Of a stretch of 64,000 nucleotides of DNA, positions 45,892-57,540 are shown piece after piece. The first letter of the stretch is position 1. Each line of letters begins with the position of its first letter. Source of the DNA: Agrostemma githago (taxonomy: Eukaryota; Streptophyta; Magnoliopsida; Caryophyllales; Caryophyllaceae); assembly GCA_958450325.1 (NCBI GenBank), contig OY288242.1:64681562-64745561 (forward strand). Reading direction: 5' to 3'. The notes beneath the pieces were generated by a model. It saw nothing but the letters and a program-made list of their open reading frames with translations, searched no databases and was not told the DNA's origin. The position numbers and the translations under genes were made by a program.

Positions 45892-47707
45892 TCAGGTTGG
45901 TGGCGAGCGTTCCCGAATCACAAGTGGAACCTCCTTAGCCCGAGCCCGTTTCTTTGACGACGGGTCTTCAATCACGGTCTTCGGCCCAAGGCGGGCCCGC
46001 ACATGCTCAGGCAGTCTATCCCGTGGGCCAAGTCGGTCCTGCACGGGTAGTCTTGGCCCCAGTCTCCTTTCCAAGTCCATCTGGGGGCTCACCTTCCCCC
46101 AAGCACCTTTAGCACTAGACCCTTCAGCTTGGATCTTAGTCTTCTTCTTGTGACCAGACATTAGACGAACTCGGGTAGCTGGAGTGTCTCCTTCATCAAA
46201 GAACCCCCTGTTGTCTTTGGCTTGCTCCCTTCTCAGCAGGTCGAAGGCTACATCAACTTTCAAAGCGGCTCGGGCTTTACCATCTCCTGCTTTGGTCCAC
46301 TTCGTATAAGAATCTGAAACCCAGATTGAGTGGCGAGATTTGACAATAGGCCAAGTATGCCGTGTATACCACCTTTGCATCCAGGTGTCACACATTACAT
46401 CAGTCAACTGGGTAGGATCACTCACAACCGCTTCAACTTCAGGGATTCGTTGAGTCCATCCATACTGCCTTAGTATGCGATCTGGATAGAGATGAACCGT
46501 CTGCTTAAAAGAAAGGATCACCTGATAGCGGGCTCTGTCCCTCGGGTCCAAACCACTCCAAAGGTAGATGGGCCACCATGGAACTACCCATCGAATCAAC
46601 GGGCCGCCATGAAAAGACAAAACCTCATCCCAGTACTTCTGCGTAATCTGACGAGAAAAGTCAATGGCCCGCCTCCTCGTCATCACCTGGTTATGACGGT
46701 AGTTGCCCGCATCAAGAGGAGGATCTATCACTGATAGTCTCTCGTATAGCCAAATCTGCAAAAGGAAACGAAAGCATGAGGTTCCAGGGCAAAATAGGCA
46801 TTCGCCTAAAGGTCACTCGACCGAGTTCTTGGGACACTCGATCGAGTGGTACCCCTGTACGCAAACAGGAGGCTCTTTACGAGGGCACTCGATCGAGTGC
46901 CAGGGTGACTCGATCGAGTGGCACCTCCGAAGACAGATCAGGAGAGTTCCATCGAGGGTACTCGACCGAGTGCCTGGGTGACTCGATCGAGTACCCCTGC
47001 AGTAAAAAAAATTTCGCAAGAAAAAATCACTCAAAAAAATTGAATAAAAAAGTCAAGTGACATACTTGCAACAAACGGGTGCTCCCGGTAAGACGAATGG
47101 ATGAGTCCCTCTTGCGATTGTCCAATCCTTGGATAATCTCGCCCGTGATCAGCCAAGCCGGGCTGTGCTCAGTCTCCATCAGATCCACTACGGTCAGAAG
47201 ACGGGTACTTCCCATACAGGATAACAGATCCATATGACCCTCGAAAGCATATACATGGAGCATGCAAAAAGAGAAAGCCCTGCGGCTGTAAGCCGGTCTA
47301 ACCCGGACATCGAGAGAGTTCATAAATTTCTCAGCCAAGTCGATTAGAGAAATTTTATCACCATCCATCATACGGGACACCTCGTTGTGAGAGAGCCCTA
47401 GAAATTCTCTCAGCTTCCTCCTCGGGTCGTAAATCGAGTACGGGACGGCGGGACGGAGTATCGGGTTCCACCCTCCTATAGCTGCAATCTCCTCAGGTAA
47501 AGGGCAGACTTCGCCCCGAGGGAAGGCAAAGACATGATATATGTCATCCCAATAAGCCAAGCAAGCATCCAGAAAATAGCGGTCAACCACCATCTGACGG
47601 AATGGGTACAATTGGGTTATCCCCGTCTGATTCAAAGCCACCCTATCTGCGTCCCTAAAGCGACGGGACCACTCCTGCAACATCGCACTCAACCTATCGA
47701 TCCCCAT
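45892..47707 (-). CDS. Plant mobile domain (PMD, aminotransferase-like) protein carried antisense in element C, two exons
   Basis: Exon 1 is 47707-47066, exon 2 is 46755-45892; donor CAA/GTATGT, acceptor TTTTGCAG/ATT, phase 0, giving 501 aa with no stop. I chose the ATG at 47707 (MGIDRLSAMLQEW), the first ATG in frame. Exon 1 shows YFLDACLAYWDDIYHVFAFP, ending before GEVCPLPEEIAAIGGW, and RRAFSFCMLHVYAFEGHMD; exon 2 shows WPIYLWSGLDPRDRARYQ and the typical PMD end DRILRQYGWTQRIPE, then a basic, probably disordered tail (KKKTKIQ, KKRARAKEVP). PMD proteins include the nuclear MAIN/MAIL1 silencing factors of Arabidopsis and many transposon-borne copies. Its own TATA box lies 113 nt upstream. The coding region is intact although gag-pol on the other strand is ruined. 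PMD assignment is from pattern memory. Confidence 0.72.
46756..47065 (-). other. Intron of the antisense PMD gene, with six 12-bp palindromes
   Basis: 310 bp. ACTCGAYCGAGT-type 12-mers at 46815, 46836, 46887, 46908, 46960 and 46981, spaced 21, 51, 21, 52 and 21 bp. The alternate 21/51 spacing points to an amplified unit of about 72 bp. Same motif as in the LTR of this element. Confidence 0.8.
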
Positions 47708-47819
47708 GGCTAAGCTTCTTAAAAGAAGATGAAGAGACTTCCTCAAGGAAATTAGAGAGATTTTCTCTTAAGAAAGGATTGTTTTGTGACTTATGAAGAA
47801 AATCAAGAGCATGGAAGGT

Positions 47820-47829
47820 CTATATATAG
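47820..47829 (-). promoter_or_regulatory. TATA box of the antisense PMD gene
   Basis: CTATATATAG, itself palindromic, 113 nt upstream of the PMD ATG. It suggests the gene has a promoter separate from the LTR. Confidence 0.52.
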
Positions 47830-48484
47830 CATTAACCTTGCAAACCGTTTAGGAAAATTTCCTAATCCTAATTGGAATCAAACCGCGATCATAGTCTCAA
47901 TACTGGCTCGGAAATCTCCACCCCGAACTTTCCTAATCTTTGTTAGGAGTCAAAATATTCAAAGTTTCCAAAATTCAAAAAATCTCAAATTTTCAAAATT
48001 TCAAAAATTCAAATTTTCAAGAAAAAAAATCATTTTTTCCCCAGCGCGAGTCATTTTACTACCTACGTGTTGCATGCACTTTATGTGACTTATACAGGTA
48101 CGACTCAAGCAGGACATACAACCCGCTAAATCTCCCCAGCGGAAGCCCATGGCGGCATTTTCTCTCGAATCAACACGGGATGGGCCCATATACAGGCGCA
48201 CCCGGGACTTATACGACAACTCCAATTCCCCAGCAGATAGCCCGAGGCGGCATTCCCCGAAATAGCACGGGATGGGCCTACACACAGGCACACCCAGGAC
48301 TTATGCGACAAGTCCGATTCCCCACAGAGTTATCATCATCAACTCAGGTATGACTTCTAGCTTATTGCTGGCGAGCCCTTCACGCGAGTCTAATGGACTA
48401 TAAACGACCCGACCGGAAGTCCGCCAGGTTTCAATCCTCGATTGGCCTGGTGGCTACTCTGACTTTCGCCTTGTCCAAGCCTCA
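47830..48484 (+). other. 3' untranslated part of element C
   Basis: It contains an A/T-rich TTTCAAAATTTCAAAAATTC-like low-complexity stretch (47950-48020), the 94-bp tandem repeats, and a segment matching element B's 16273-16440. No coding in the sense direction. Confidence 0.6.
48038..48318. repeat. Tandem repeats, unit about 94 bp, near the 3' LTR of C
   Basis: TCCCCAGC or its variant begins at 48038, 48133, 48227 and 48319 (spacing 95, 94, 92). The two central units are clearly homologous (CACGGGATGGGCC, GGCACACCC or GGCGCACCC, GGACTTAT, GCGACAA or ACGACAA). The unit at 48133 opens TCCCCAGCGGA, the same 11 nt as the tRNA-Arg 3' end that pairs with the primer site. Confidence 0.72.
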
Positions 48485-48486
48485 GT

Positions 48487-48500
48487 CAGAGTGGGGGCTC
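48487..48500 (+). other. Polypurine tract of element C
   Basis: AGAGTGGGGGCTC immediately before the 3' LTR; matches element B. Confidence 0.78.
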
Positions 48501-51246
48501 TGTAGACACCCGCATTTTGACTGTCAGGTGTCTATAGCAATTTCCAAAAAACACCCGATGATGATCGGACGCTAACGTGCTTCTATGCGCTCGGATACGG
48601 GCTCAAATCCATTAATCGCTGGCTAACACACTTACAGAGTACAAATCTTACAAAATCAACCTCAAATCCAGGCCCAGCGGGCCGTTTCCAATCAAACAAG
48701 GCTGATTTGGGCCGAAACCGACACCGGAATTAAAACCGACTCGTCACGATTGGGTCAATCCCGGTCAAAGTCGTGTCCGAGACATACAAAACGACCCCTC
48801 AAACATCAAAAGCCCAATTCAAACACAAATCCATCAAATATCCATGGTCACGGGCCAAAGCAAGTGACCCACGCGACCCAGCTGGGCCACTCGATCGAGT
48901 GCCCCACCCACTCGATCGAGTGGGCCCTCATTCAAGCCCGACGGCTGACGCACAAGCCTACTCGACCGAGTCAGCTGCCTACTCGGTCGAGTAACCCTAA
49001 ACCGGAACCCTAGCTTTTCCTATATAAGCAACCCTTTGCACACACTTCAAGACACCTTTTTTCAGAACTTTTACCACCTAAAATTCAACCCTAGCTCAAC
49101 ACTTTCACAGCCCTAATACACCCTAAGCAAATCCTAAGCAATACACTAGCAAAAACCCTAAACCTAGTTTAGGAATCAACAACCCGAGCCACCATAACTT
49201 AACCTCCATAAACCTCGAAGACTCTAGTGTTAAAGCCACGGTTACGAGTCCTAATCCGAGACAAGAACATGTAGGTTGAGGGTGTCAAAACCCCGCTTCT
49301 TCTCCTTTCTTCCTCCTTCTCGCGTCATGTCGTCTTCTTACGGGTCACATTTTTTTTTCTTTATTTATTTTTTTTATCGTTATTATCGCATCATTAATAT
49401 CGATAATATAATACTAATATCAAAACATTAAAATACCTATCAATTTGTGTCGAGTATGAATGATATCGGAATAAGGAAACACGAACATACAAGTGTACCG
49501 CACACAGCGTTGACGGTCGCTTGTTCCGATATCCCGATTACTTGATTATTGAGATAGGTTTACTTCAACAATAATTTTCATATCGTTTGTATCGTTATCG
49601 TTATTCGCGTATCACATCGATTTTCAAAAAATAAGCATTATATTTCAATAAGGGTTGAAACCCGTTGACACGGATCCGACATCACAATCCCTAGGGATTT
49701 ACTCCGATGTCGGAGAAGTTGAGGGAATCAAGTTTTTTATTTATTCAAATAAAGCGTCGATTTCAGCTTTGATACTAATCCCATAATTGGATATCAAATC
49801 TAGTAATCAAGTCATACGAATTAATTAATGTGATTTGCTCATATCGCGATAATTAATTCAAAATGGCTAAAAATCAATTTATTTATTTTCTATTTCACTC
49901 TAATATTCCATATCGATTCAAATAATCGAATGTGGGATACAACGAGTATTCAAAGTTAGAGTCGAGTATAAATTCAGTAATATTTATACACGGTTCAACA
50001 AAATTTGCGGTTTATAAAAAACCAAGTCGAGCGTAAATTGTGCAATATTTATGTCCGACTCGGTAAAATCGTCAAACTCTCAAAAATCAAAAGCAATTTC
50101 AAAATCAACGTCAAAATTGCAAGCGAATTACGATTCGCACAGGGGGCACTCGACCTAGTGCCTAGCCCACTCGGTCGAGTGGTACCCCAAAAATCGAACC
50201 AGAAAGTCTGTCGCGACCTTCACTCGGTCGAGTCTCACAGTGACTCGGTCGAGTGGCTACGTACTCGGTCGAGTTGGTCAATAACTCGGTCGAGTAGGGT
50301 CCGCAATACGAAACAGAATACCTCTATGACCACCACTCGGTCGAGTCTCACAGTGACTCGGTCGAGTAGGGTCATAAAATCTGGACAGATTGCTTTCCAG
50401 AGGACCACTCGGTCGAGTCACGCAATGACTCGGTCGAGTGGCCCTTAATCACGTCAAACCGTGAGTCCTACATGTCCCATTCAAGTCTCGTTAATCGATT
50501 TCGTGACTAAAGTCAACACGTGCCTAATCAATCACGTGCATACTATCTTTTCAAAACCATGCATCATCTTATACATCATTCAATTCAATTCAATTCATTA
50601 TTTGCACAAACCGTTATTATTCGTTATATCATTGCATCGTTACTAACGCATTTGCTATTTCTTTTGACAATTTAATTCTTGTTCGTTTATTGTACTAAAT
50701 GAACCCGCATGCTAAATTCCACTTTGACGTAGAATTAATTGCATTAAATCGACTTAGAAACCCTTTTCAATTCCGTTCACATGTTTAGGGAAAATACTCT
50801 TTGCATATCATTTTCCCGTTTAACTAGCGCGCGTATTGTAAGTCATTCGAATTCTTAGTAGAGGCCGCTAATGTGCGGGCGGGGTTGGGTGTCCTTTGTG
50901 GGCTTCCCAACACGTACCCTCACCCCTTACTCAGAACCTCGGTTTCCGGATGCCCGAGACCGTTGGCGCACGAGAGTCATTCAATACACAATACCCGATA
51001 ACGTCGGTATTGGTATCAAATGCAAAGGGACGAGCCCGATAAACTCTGACATCGGAAATGGGCCATATTTTGTATACGGACCACTACGACATAGAGTGGG
51101 CTCGAATGGTTCCGAATAACCATAAAATTCGGTGGCGACTCCACATAGACCTAAATTTCAATTCGATCCATTCTCATATGGAGATTCATTCGCCTACCCA
51201 AAACCCGCGCGTGACCGCGTCGGGGTGGACCTACGTCATGTCCACA
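48501..51246 (+). repeat. 3' LTR of element C
   Basis: 2746 bp, near-identical to the 5' LTR. Differences seen include TATAGCA/ATTT, AAGAACATG, GGTCACATT, ATTCAGTAAT and CGTGACCGC. Followed by target duplication ATTAC. Confidence 0.95.
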
Positions 51247-51251
51247 ATTAC

Positions 51252-53617
51252 ATATATTCCCATATTTCCCAACAATAATAATGCTTTTATTCACATTTTA
51301 CTATTAAGTATAATTTCGAATACAAAAAAATGAGTTGGAATAAAATACGGTATTTCCTAAGATTTACGTCTTCAATATCGTCGATTAAAAGACAAAGTGT
51401 GCATTGTAATTAAATCTTTTACTATTTAAATGTTTTGTCTAATTGTTTTTCTATTAAATTTAATTTGCCTAATTGCTTTGTCTATTAAAATTAATTTGAT
51501 ATGCAAATAATAAAATACTCCGTAACATGGAATATAATAATAAGGATTACAAATTATATCAAAATTAAGATATAACATGTGTATATACATAAATACTAAA
51601 AATATTTTTTAACATAATATATTAAAACAAAATTATAATAAGTTAATAATATCGTATAACAAATGTGGTAAAAGACGCATAAACGCGTACGCCTCTCGAA
51701 TATATTACGTATACATAATAATGTATCTTAATAACAATGTATTGTATCGGAAACTAAATTTAAGTACAACGGTTATGTTAGACGTAGGATACAACGAATA
51801 ATCTTAGTAAATCATACAACACTAATAATACTACATTGTTTAGACTTTAGAGTATAGTACCGATAAACAAATTTAAGAAAAGTAACCGAATGACGTATAC
51901 ATAATAATGTGGAGTATCTTAATAACAATGTATTTAAATTTAAATTATACTCCATATTTAAAAACGTTCTAGAAAATAAATGGTATAAAAAATAATCGTA
52001 AAAAAAAAATACACCAAACATATAACAAACAAATAACAAAAGTAAATGTGCCAAAAATACGAAATTATGTACAATTATACCAGGCATACAGATATTGGCC
52101 TAGAAAATAAATCATATGAAAAATAATCGTAAAAAAATACACGAAACTCATACTAACAAATACTGAAGATATACGTACATGTACCAAAAATACGAAAATC
52201 TTTATAATTATACAAGGCGTACCATATAAATGTACTATACAAATACTCCGTACAAAAAATGAAATATAAAAAATACTGAAATATAAACTTAATTAATTAA
52301 AGAATTAATATTAAACAAAATCATTTATTATAGGTTAATTAATGATGGAATCTTAAAGAATTAAATGTTAAAAAAAGATTCCCACCTATACCATGTGGAA
52401 GGTTGTGAGAGGTGGTGTATAACATCCCTATACACCAAGTATATATGTAACCTTCTTGCGGCAAAATATTGCAGCTTAACTTTTTGGTAGAATCACCGTT
52501 TTGATTCTTGGCAATATTTAATTTTCTTTTTCAACGGAGAGCGCACTTTATTCGCATTACAATATAGGGAGAAGGGAGATTCGAACATGAGCCCTACTGT
52601 TACAGAGCATTTAGTGTTATCACTAGACTAATAGTAAGATATTTTCGGTGAAAATTTTCTTATGGGAATTGATGTGAATGCAAGGAATGATATGTTATGA
52701 TTGTCTCAACATGAAATTTAATTTTAGCATATGAGAATTCATATATGAGTAAATTTCTTGTCAAATATATATGTGAAAATACTTTTCGGTCCAAAAGCAT
52801 AACTATAGTTGGAAAATAATGGAGTGAACGCCTATAATCAAGATATCAATCCATACAATAAGATGACTTTGAGTAAGTTTTCGTCCCAATTTGTTTTAGA
52901 CTAATTGCGGAGTAAAAAAATTGCTACCTCTTTTTATAGTACGGAGTAGTACAGTATTAGACAATATTTAATTGGTTTTTCCCTGTACATATCTCATCAC
53001 TATGTTAATTAGTTCCAAAATTCCAATATTCCTATTTGACAGCTGGAACTCGATTTTTAAATTTATAAAACTTTTACATTGAAGAATTTTTAAATTATGT
53101 TGTTTGCACCACTAATACTAGATAGTGTCATTCATATTTGTCTTGATTAATGAGTTACGCTAGCTATTGATGACGAGAATCTAGCTAATGACATCAAATG
53201 GGTTGAAATAAACATTATTCATTCGATGAATAGTTTATTAATAACAAAAAAAAACAATAGAAACTAAAAATAACATCATTTGTACACCGTACGTGCATAT
53301 ATAAGAAAAGTTGAACCTAATTAATATGAACCTCACATATGATTGTAATTTCTAAAACAAGGGAACAAGAAAACCCCTGATTTAGGATTAAGTAAGAACA
53401 TATCATCATTGTTATTATAATACCATCCGTGGTTTTATGCTAGCCCTTAAAAAGAAAGGAAGTGTACCATCATTCAAAGCAAACATTAATCTGCGTGCGT
53501 CTATGTGCCTTTTATTTTTAGGAAGTATTTATCTCACAATAAATATCTTATAATTTCGAAGCAAACATTAACCCCTTTTTTTTTTATAAAAAAATATATA
53601 CACTTTTTAAGGGGAAA
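51252..53617. other. AT-rich intergenic DNA upstream of the pectin methylesterase gene
   Basis: No gene recognised. The phrase ATACATAATAATGT…AATAACAATGTATT occurs twice (near 51711 and 51895), and AATAATCGTAAAAAAAT-like phrases recur near 51990 and 52115, so part is an old repeat. A tRNA-like B-box in reverse (GATTCGAACATGAGCCC, near 52579) may belong to a SINE-like remnant. A TATA-like run (TATAAAAAAATATATA) sits at 53585-53600, only 18 bp before the ATG, so the functional TATA is uncertain. Confidence 0.45.
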
Positions 53618-55778
53618 ATGTCTGGTGATGATGGATTGAATAGTGCAGAGCAGAGGAAGAGAAGAATAGCCGTTGTAGGGGTATCTTCTTTGATGTTAAT
53701 TGCGATGGTGGCAGCCGTGGCAGTCGGGGTAAAGGACATAGGTAAACATAGTCACGACCACTCACCGAGCAATCATGATGATGAGTTGAGCACATCAGCA
53801 AAGTCGGTACAATCTCTATGCCAAACCACAGATTATCGTCAAACTTGCGTTAAAACTCTTTCTCATTCAAACACCTCAGATCCCAAGGAGCTCATAAAAA
53901 CGGGTTTTGAAGCGGCCGTGAAAAAAATTGAGGATGCGTTAGAAAATTCAAAGACCATCAAAGCCGCAGAGAATGATCCTAGGACTTCGAGTGCGTTAGA
54001 GGCGTGCAAAATAGTGATGGGGTATGCGGTTACTGACCTTAAGAGATCGGTTGACCAGATTGGAGAGTTTGAGTTTAGCAAGTTAAACGAGTATGTTGAA
54101 AACATGAGGGTTTGGCTTAGTGGTGCACTGACATTTCAGGAAAGCTGTATTGATGCATTCGAGAATACTACTGGGAATGCGGGTGAAGAGATGAAGAAGT
54201 TACTCAACGTCTCACAACAAGTTACTACTAATGGATTAGGAATGACTACACACCTTTCCACTCTTCTTAAAGCTTTTGATATTCCGGGATTGGGACGACT
54301 TCTCTCCGAAACACAAAGTAAGTACAGTAATAATAAAATTCTTAAATATCATCCTGATACGTATTGGAGTACTTAATAATTTGATTGATAAAATTACGAA
54401 TATATATAGAAACAAATGATGATAAGGAGGAGGAGAGATTCCCCCATTGGATAGATATGAAGAAACGAAGGCTTCTTGAAACAGCAGGACACGAAGTGAA
54501 AGCAGATGCGGTGGTTGCAAAAGATGGAAGTGGTCAATTTAAAACAATCGGGGAGGCTTTGAAACAGGTACCTGCAGTAGATGCTAATAAAGCTATGACA
54601 GGAGCAAATAAAACATTCGTCATCTATATTAAAGAAGGCATATATGAAGAAACAGTTGCAGTGGAGCCAACCATGGCGCATGTTATGTTCGTTGGTGATG
54701 GACCCACTAAGACCAAAATCACAGGACACAAGAGTTTTAGTGACGGCATTGTCGTCCTCAAGACTGCAACTGTCTGTAAGTTTTCTTACCTTATCTTACT
54801 ACTAACTAAGTACTTGCTATGCATTGCAATAGCGGAGAGGAGATCGAACCTGAGACCTATCGTCCAGGATACCTCTATTTTAACCACTAGGCTAAAACAT
54901 GAATGATTTTCACAATCATAATATACGGATATGGAAAAACATTTTCCACTATTGATATAAATAGTGTCATTTATTTAGAAAAGTGAATAAAACCAAATAA
55001 TAATATTTTACATCTCCTTATTATTAATTGAAATTACTTTTCTAATAGTGAGTTAATTAATGTACTATACTACATTTCAGCCATTAGTGGAAGCAATTTT
55101 GTGGCAAAAGACATTGGTTTTGAGAACTCGGCAGGTGCAGAGAAACATCAAGCTGTAGCACTCTTGGTCCAATCAGACATGTCCATATTTTACAATTGCC
55201 ATATTGATGGGTATAAGAATACCCTGTACGCCCATAGCCACAGACAATTCTATAGACACTGCTCTATTTCTGGGACCATAGACTTTATAATAGGAAATGC
55301 GGTTGCCGTATTCCAAAATTGTAGGCTTATATTTCGAAAGCCATTGGAGACCCAATCCTGCACTATTGCGGCGCAAGGTCGAACCAACGAGAAAGAGCCT
55401 ACTGGATTTGTGCTACAAAACTGCACTATTTCAGCTGATCCTGCGTATTACCCGCTTCGCCATGAGAATAAAGCCTATTTTGGTTCGCCATGGAAGAAGT
55501 TCTCGAAAACGATTTTCATGCAATCTTTTGTTGATGATTCCATTGCGGCAGAAGGGTGGAAACCGTGGATGGGAACCTTTGGTGAAGATACATGTTTCTT
55601 CAGTGAGTATGAGAATAGAGGTCCCGGTGCTGATGAGAGTAAACGCGTAAAGTGGGTCGGAATTAAGAAACTTAATGCTACCGAAATTGAAGGGCTTACC
55701 CCAGGAAAGTTCTATAGTGATGATAAGTGGATTTTACGCTCTCAAATACCATACGAACCTGGGATGATTGTTGTATAG
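53618..55778 (+). CDS. Type I pectin methylesterase with inhibitor pro-domain, three exons; active-site residues substituted
   Basis: Exons 53618-54317, 54410-54775 and 55081-55778, both introns phase 1 with GT-AG borders; 587 aa, normal for the family. Domains: membrane anchor (17-38); inhibitor-like pro-region with Cys68, Cys77, Cys130 and Cys177; the RRLL processing motif at 253-256; then the catalytic beta-helix domain. Active enzymes remove methyl esters from homogalacturonan in the cell wall. Here Asp423 (nucleophile, GTIDFIIGN) and Gln379 (QAVAL) are kept, but the usual GYQDTLY is GYKNTLY (Lys401, Asn402) and the usual GRPW is GSPW (Ser491). In carrot enzyme terms the changes are Q135K, D136N and R225S. 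Loss of the acid/base Asp and the Arg should abolish or strongly reduce activity. The frame, splice sites and processing motif are intact, so a non-catalytic role such as inhibitor-like or pectin-binding is possible. Confidence 0.92.
54838..54902. repeat. tRNA-like sequence in intron 2 of the pectin methylesterase gene
   Basis: GATCGAACCTGAGACC followed by CCACTAGGCTAA looks like a reverse B-box and the far arm of a tRNA-derived SINE. It does not fold into a complete tRNA. Confidence 0.28.
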
Positions 55779-57540
55779 ACATATTTTGTGAAACAGGCCA
55801 GGACAAAATGCAACAAATATTTCAATTGCATGCTTGTAATATATGTACTGTATTATTATTGAGACGGAGTTGTGAAACGAGTAAAAATACTCGGTATTTT
55901 TAGTGTGTGTGGATACGTCGCCATGATATTGTAGCTATGTGGAACGTGAGCAATAAAAAAAGAAGTAATCATTATCCTTCTTAATCTATCCACGTGTAAA
56001 CAAACATTTTTCCTTCAGCCAATAGCAATGGTCCGGTTCTATACTAATGGTCCGGTTCTATACTAAACTTTTTCATTGACACATCCGTCTATATTATATT
56101 ATTAATTATGAAACTTCTTAATTTTTCTCAATGATAAAAGTTCCATATTTTTTATGTGGTTTCCTCTATTTTTTTTCTTTTATGACATGAAACTGGTTTC
56201 TTAATTTAGAAATTGATTTCAGGTAAGAAGCTCTTATTGTGAGGAACAATGGGTAAGAAGCTCCTTATTATGAAACTACTTATTTGACACCATTGTTAAT
56301 GCCCTTACAAGTATCCAACTATATGTAATTAATACTCCCTTCTTTTTTATCACCATGAATTCTCCAAAAATGGAGAATTAATATGTGGTTGTAGTCGAGT
56401 GGAGTAACATTTTAGTTATGTATTTTGTATCAAAATGGAAAGATGAAGACTTTAGAAAATATTTCCAAAAAGAAAAGGAAGAAGATGTTAGAGCACCTTC
56501 ATCCCCATTCATTCTTCATTTTTGGAGGAGAATGAATGAAAAAGACAACTCCATCCATGAAGAATTCGTTCTCCATGGAGAAGGAGAATGGTTCATTCGA
56601 ATGGACTAAAGAATGAAAATTGGTGGCCCACCACATGTTAGGTAACTATGTATGCTTTTTTTTTATTTTTTCGTCCAGCAAAACGACATCGTTTTGGTCT
56701 ATAATAACACCAAAACGCGTCATGTTAGACTTGTTTTGCGGTTTTTTTTTCCGATGTCAATGTTTACGAAAAAAAAATTAAAATTAAAATTAATTAAAGA
56801 AATATAGAAAATAATAAGTAGGTTAGTATAAATGAGGTGAGGGTAGCTCGACAACTTTGTGACAAAGCTCAGCAACTTTGTGACAAACTATGACTCTAAT
56901 ACAAAGTTGTTGAGCTCTAGTACAAACTATGACTCTTCGTCATCAAAGAGTCTTTCACACGTAGTCAAATCCATATCCCCTATTCACTAAAACAAAACTA
57001 GGAGACAATATAGTCTTTTTTAACTTTCCCGCCTAAAATCTCTCATAAGTTAGCAAACTGGACTCCTTATTAAATCAGTCCAATTTCATCATATAAGGGT
57101 CCGAACAATTATGACGAGAGACTAAATAACATATCTAACCCAAATTAATTCCCTGGTTCATACATATGATTTAATGACTACTACCTTCATCTTCTTGAAT
57201 TAGCTCTACTTTTTTTGTGTGTGAATTAGGATAGAATACTTGATATGTGATAATTTATCAAAAAAAAATATTTAAATATTTGATACTTGTTCTCATCTAA
57301 GTGAATAAAAAAATAACAATAATTATACGAGTATGCTATAAATTAGGATAGGATAACTGACTTCAAATTAGTATAGAACAACTAACTTCAAATTAGGTGA
57401 ACTATAATCTGGAATTCAGTTGCGCTTAGATTTTTATAGGAGTACTGTTTTACGGAATAGATATACAAATAAGATATATACGGGTTAAAAGTACATTGTA
57501 TTGAATATATTCCCTATAATATTCAATGATAAAATAAATA
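55779..57540. other. Intergenic DNA between the pectin methylesterase gene and element D
   Basis: An AATAAA motif at 55952-55957 may serve polyadenylation of the upstream gene. No further gene is supported: the 74-codon ORF at 56385 overlaps a MITE-like stretch (ATTCATTCTTCATTTTTGGAG and its reversed partner around 56500-56610). GGTCCGGTTCTATACTAA occurs twice in tandem near 56032-56067. Confidence 0.45.

Larger units (their letters stand above)
31268..51246 (+). mobile_element. LTR retrotransposon C, full-length Tat-lineage (Ogre/Retand-like) element with nested CACTA
   Basis: LTRs at 31268-34013 and 48501-51246 are both 2746 bp and flanked by ATTAC (31263-31267 and 51247-51251). Order inside: tRNA-Arg primer site, leader, gag, protease, RT, RNase H, second archaeal-type RNase H, integrase, then an antisense plant-mobile-domain gene, tandem repeats and polypurine tract. 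The double RNase H defines the Tat branch. By eye the LTRs differ at about 15 sites (roughly 0.6%), so the insertion is young. Gag-pol is nevertheless broken by a 1-nt deletion near 35700, a TAG at 44582-44584 and the CACTA insertion at 40005-43973. Confidence 0.96.

Noticed and set aside
46492..47060. Plus-strand ORFs of 80-94 codons at 46492-47060
   Set aside because: Shadows of the antisense PMD gene and of the palindromes in its intron.
56385..56609. 74-codon ORF as a small gene
   Set aside because: It overlaps an inverted-repeat MITE-like stretch and has no protein signature.
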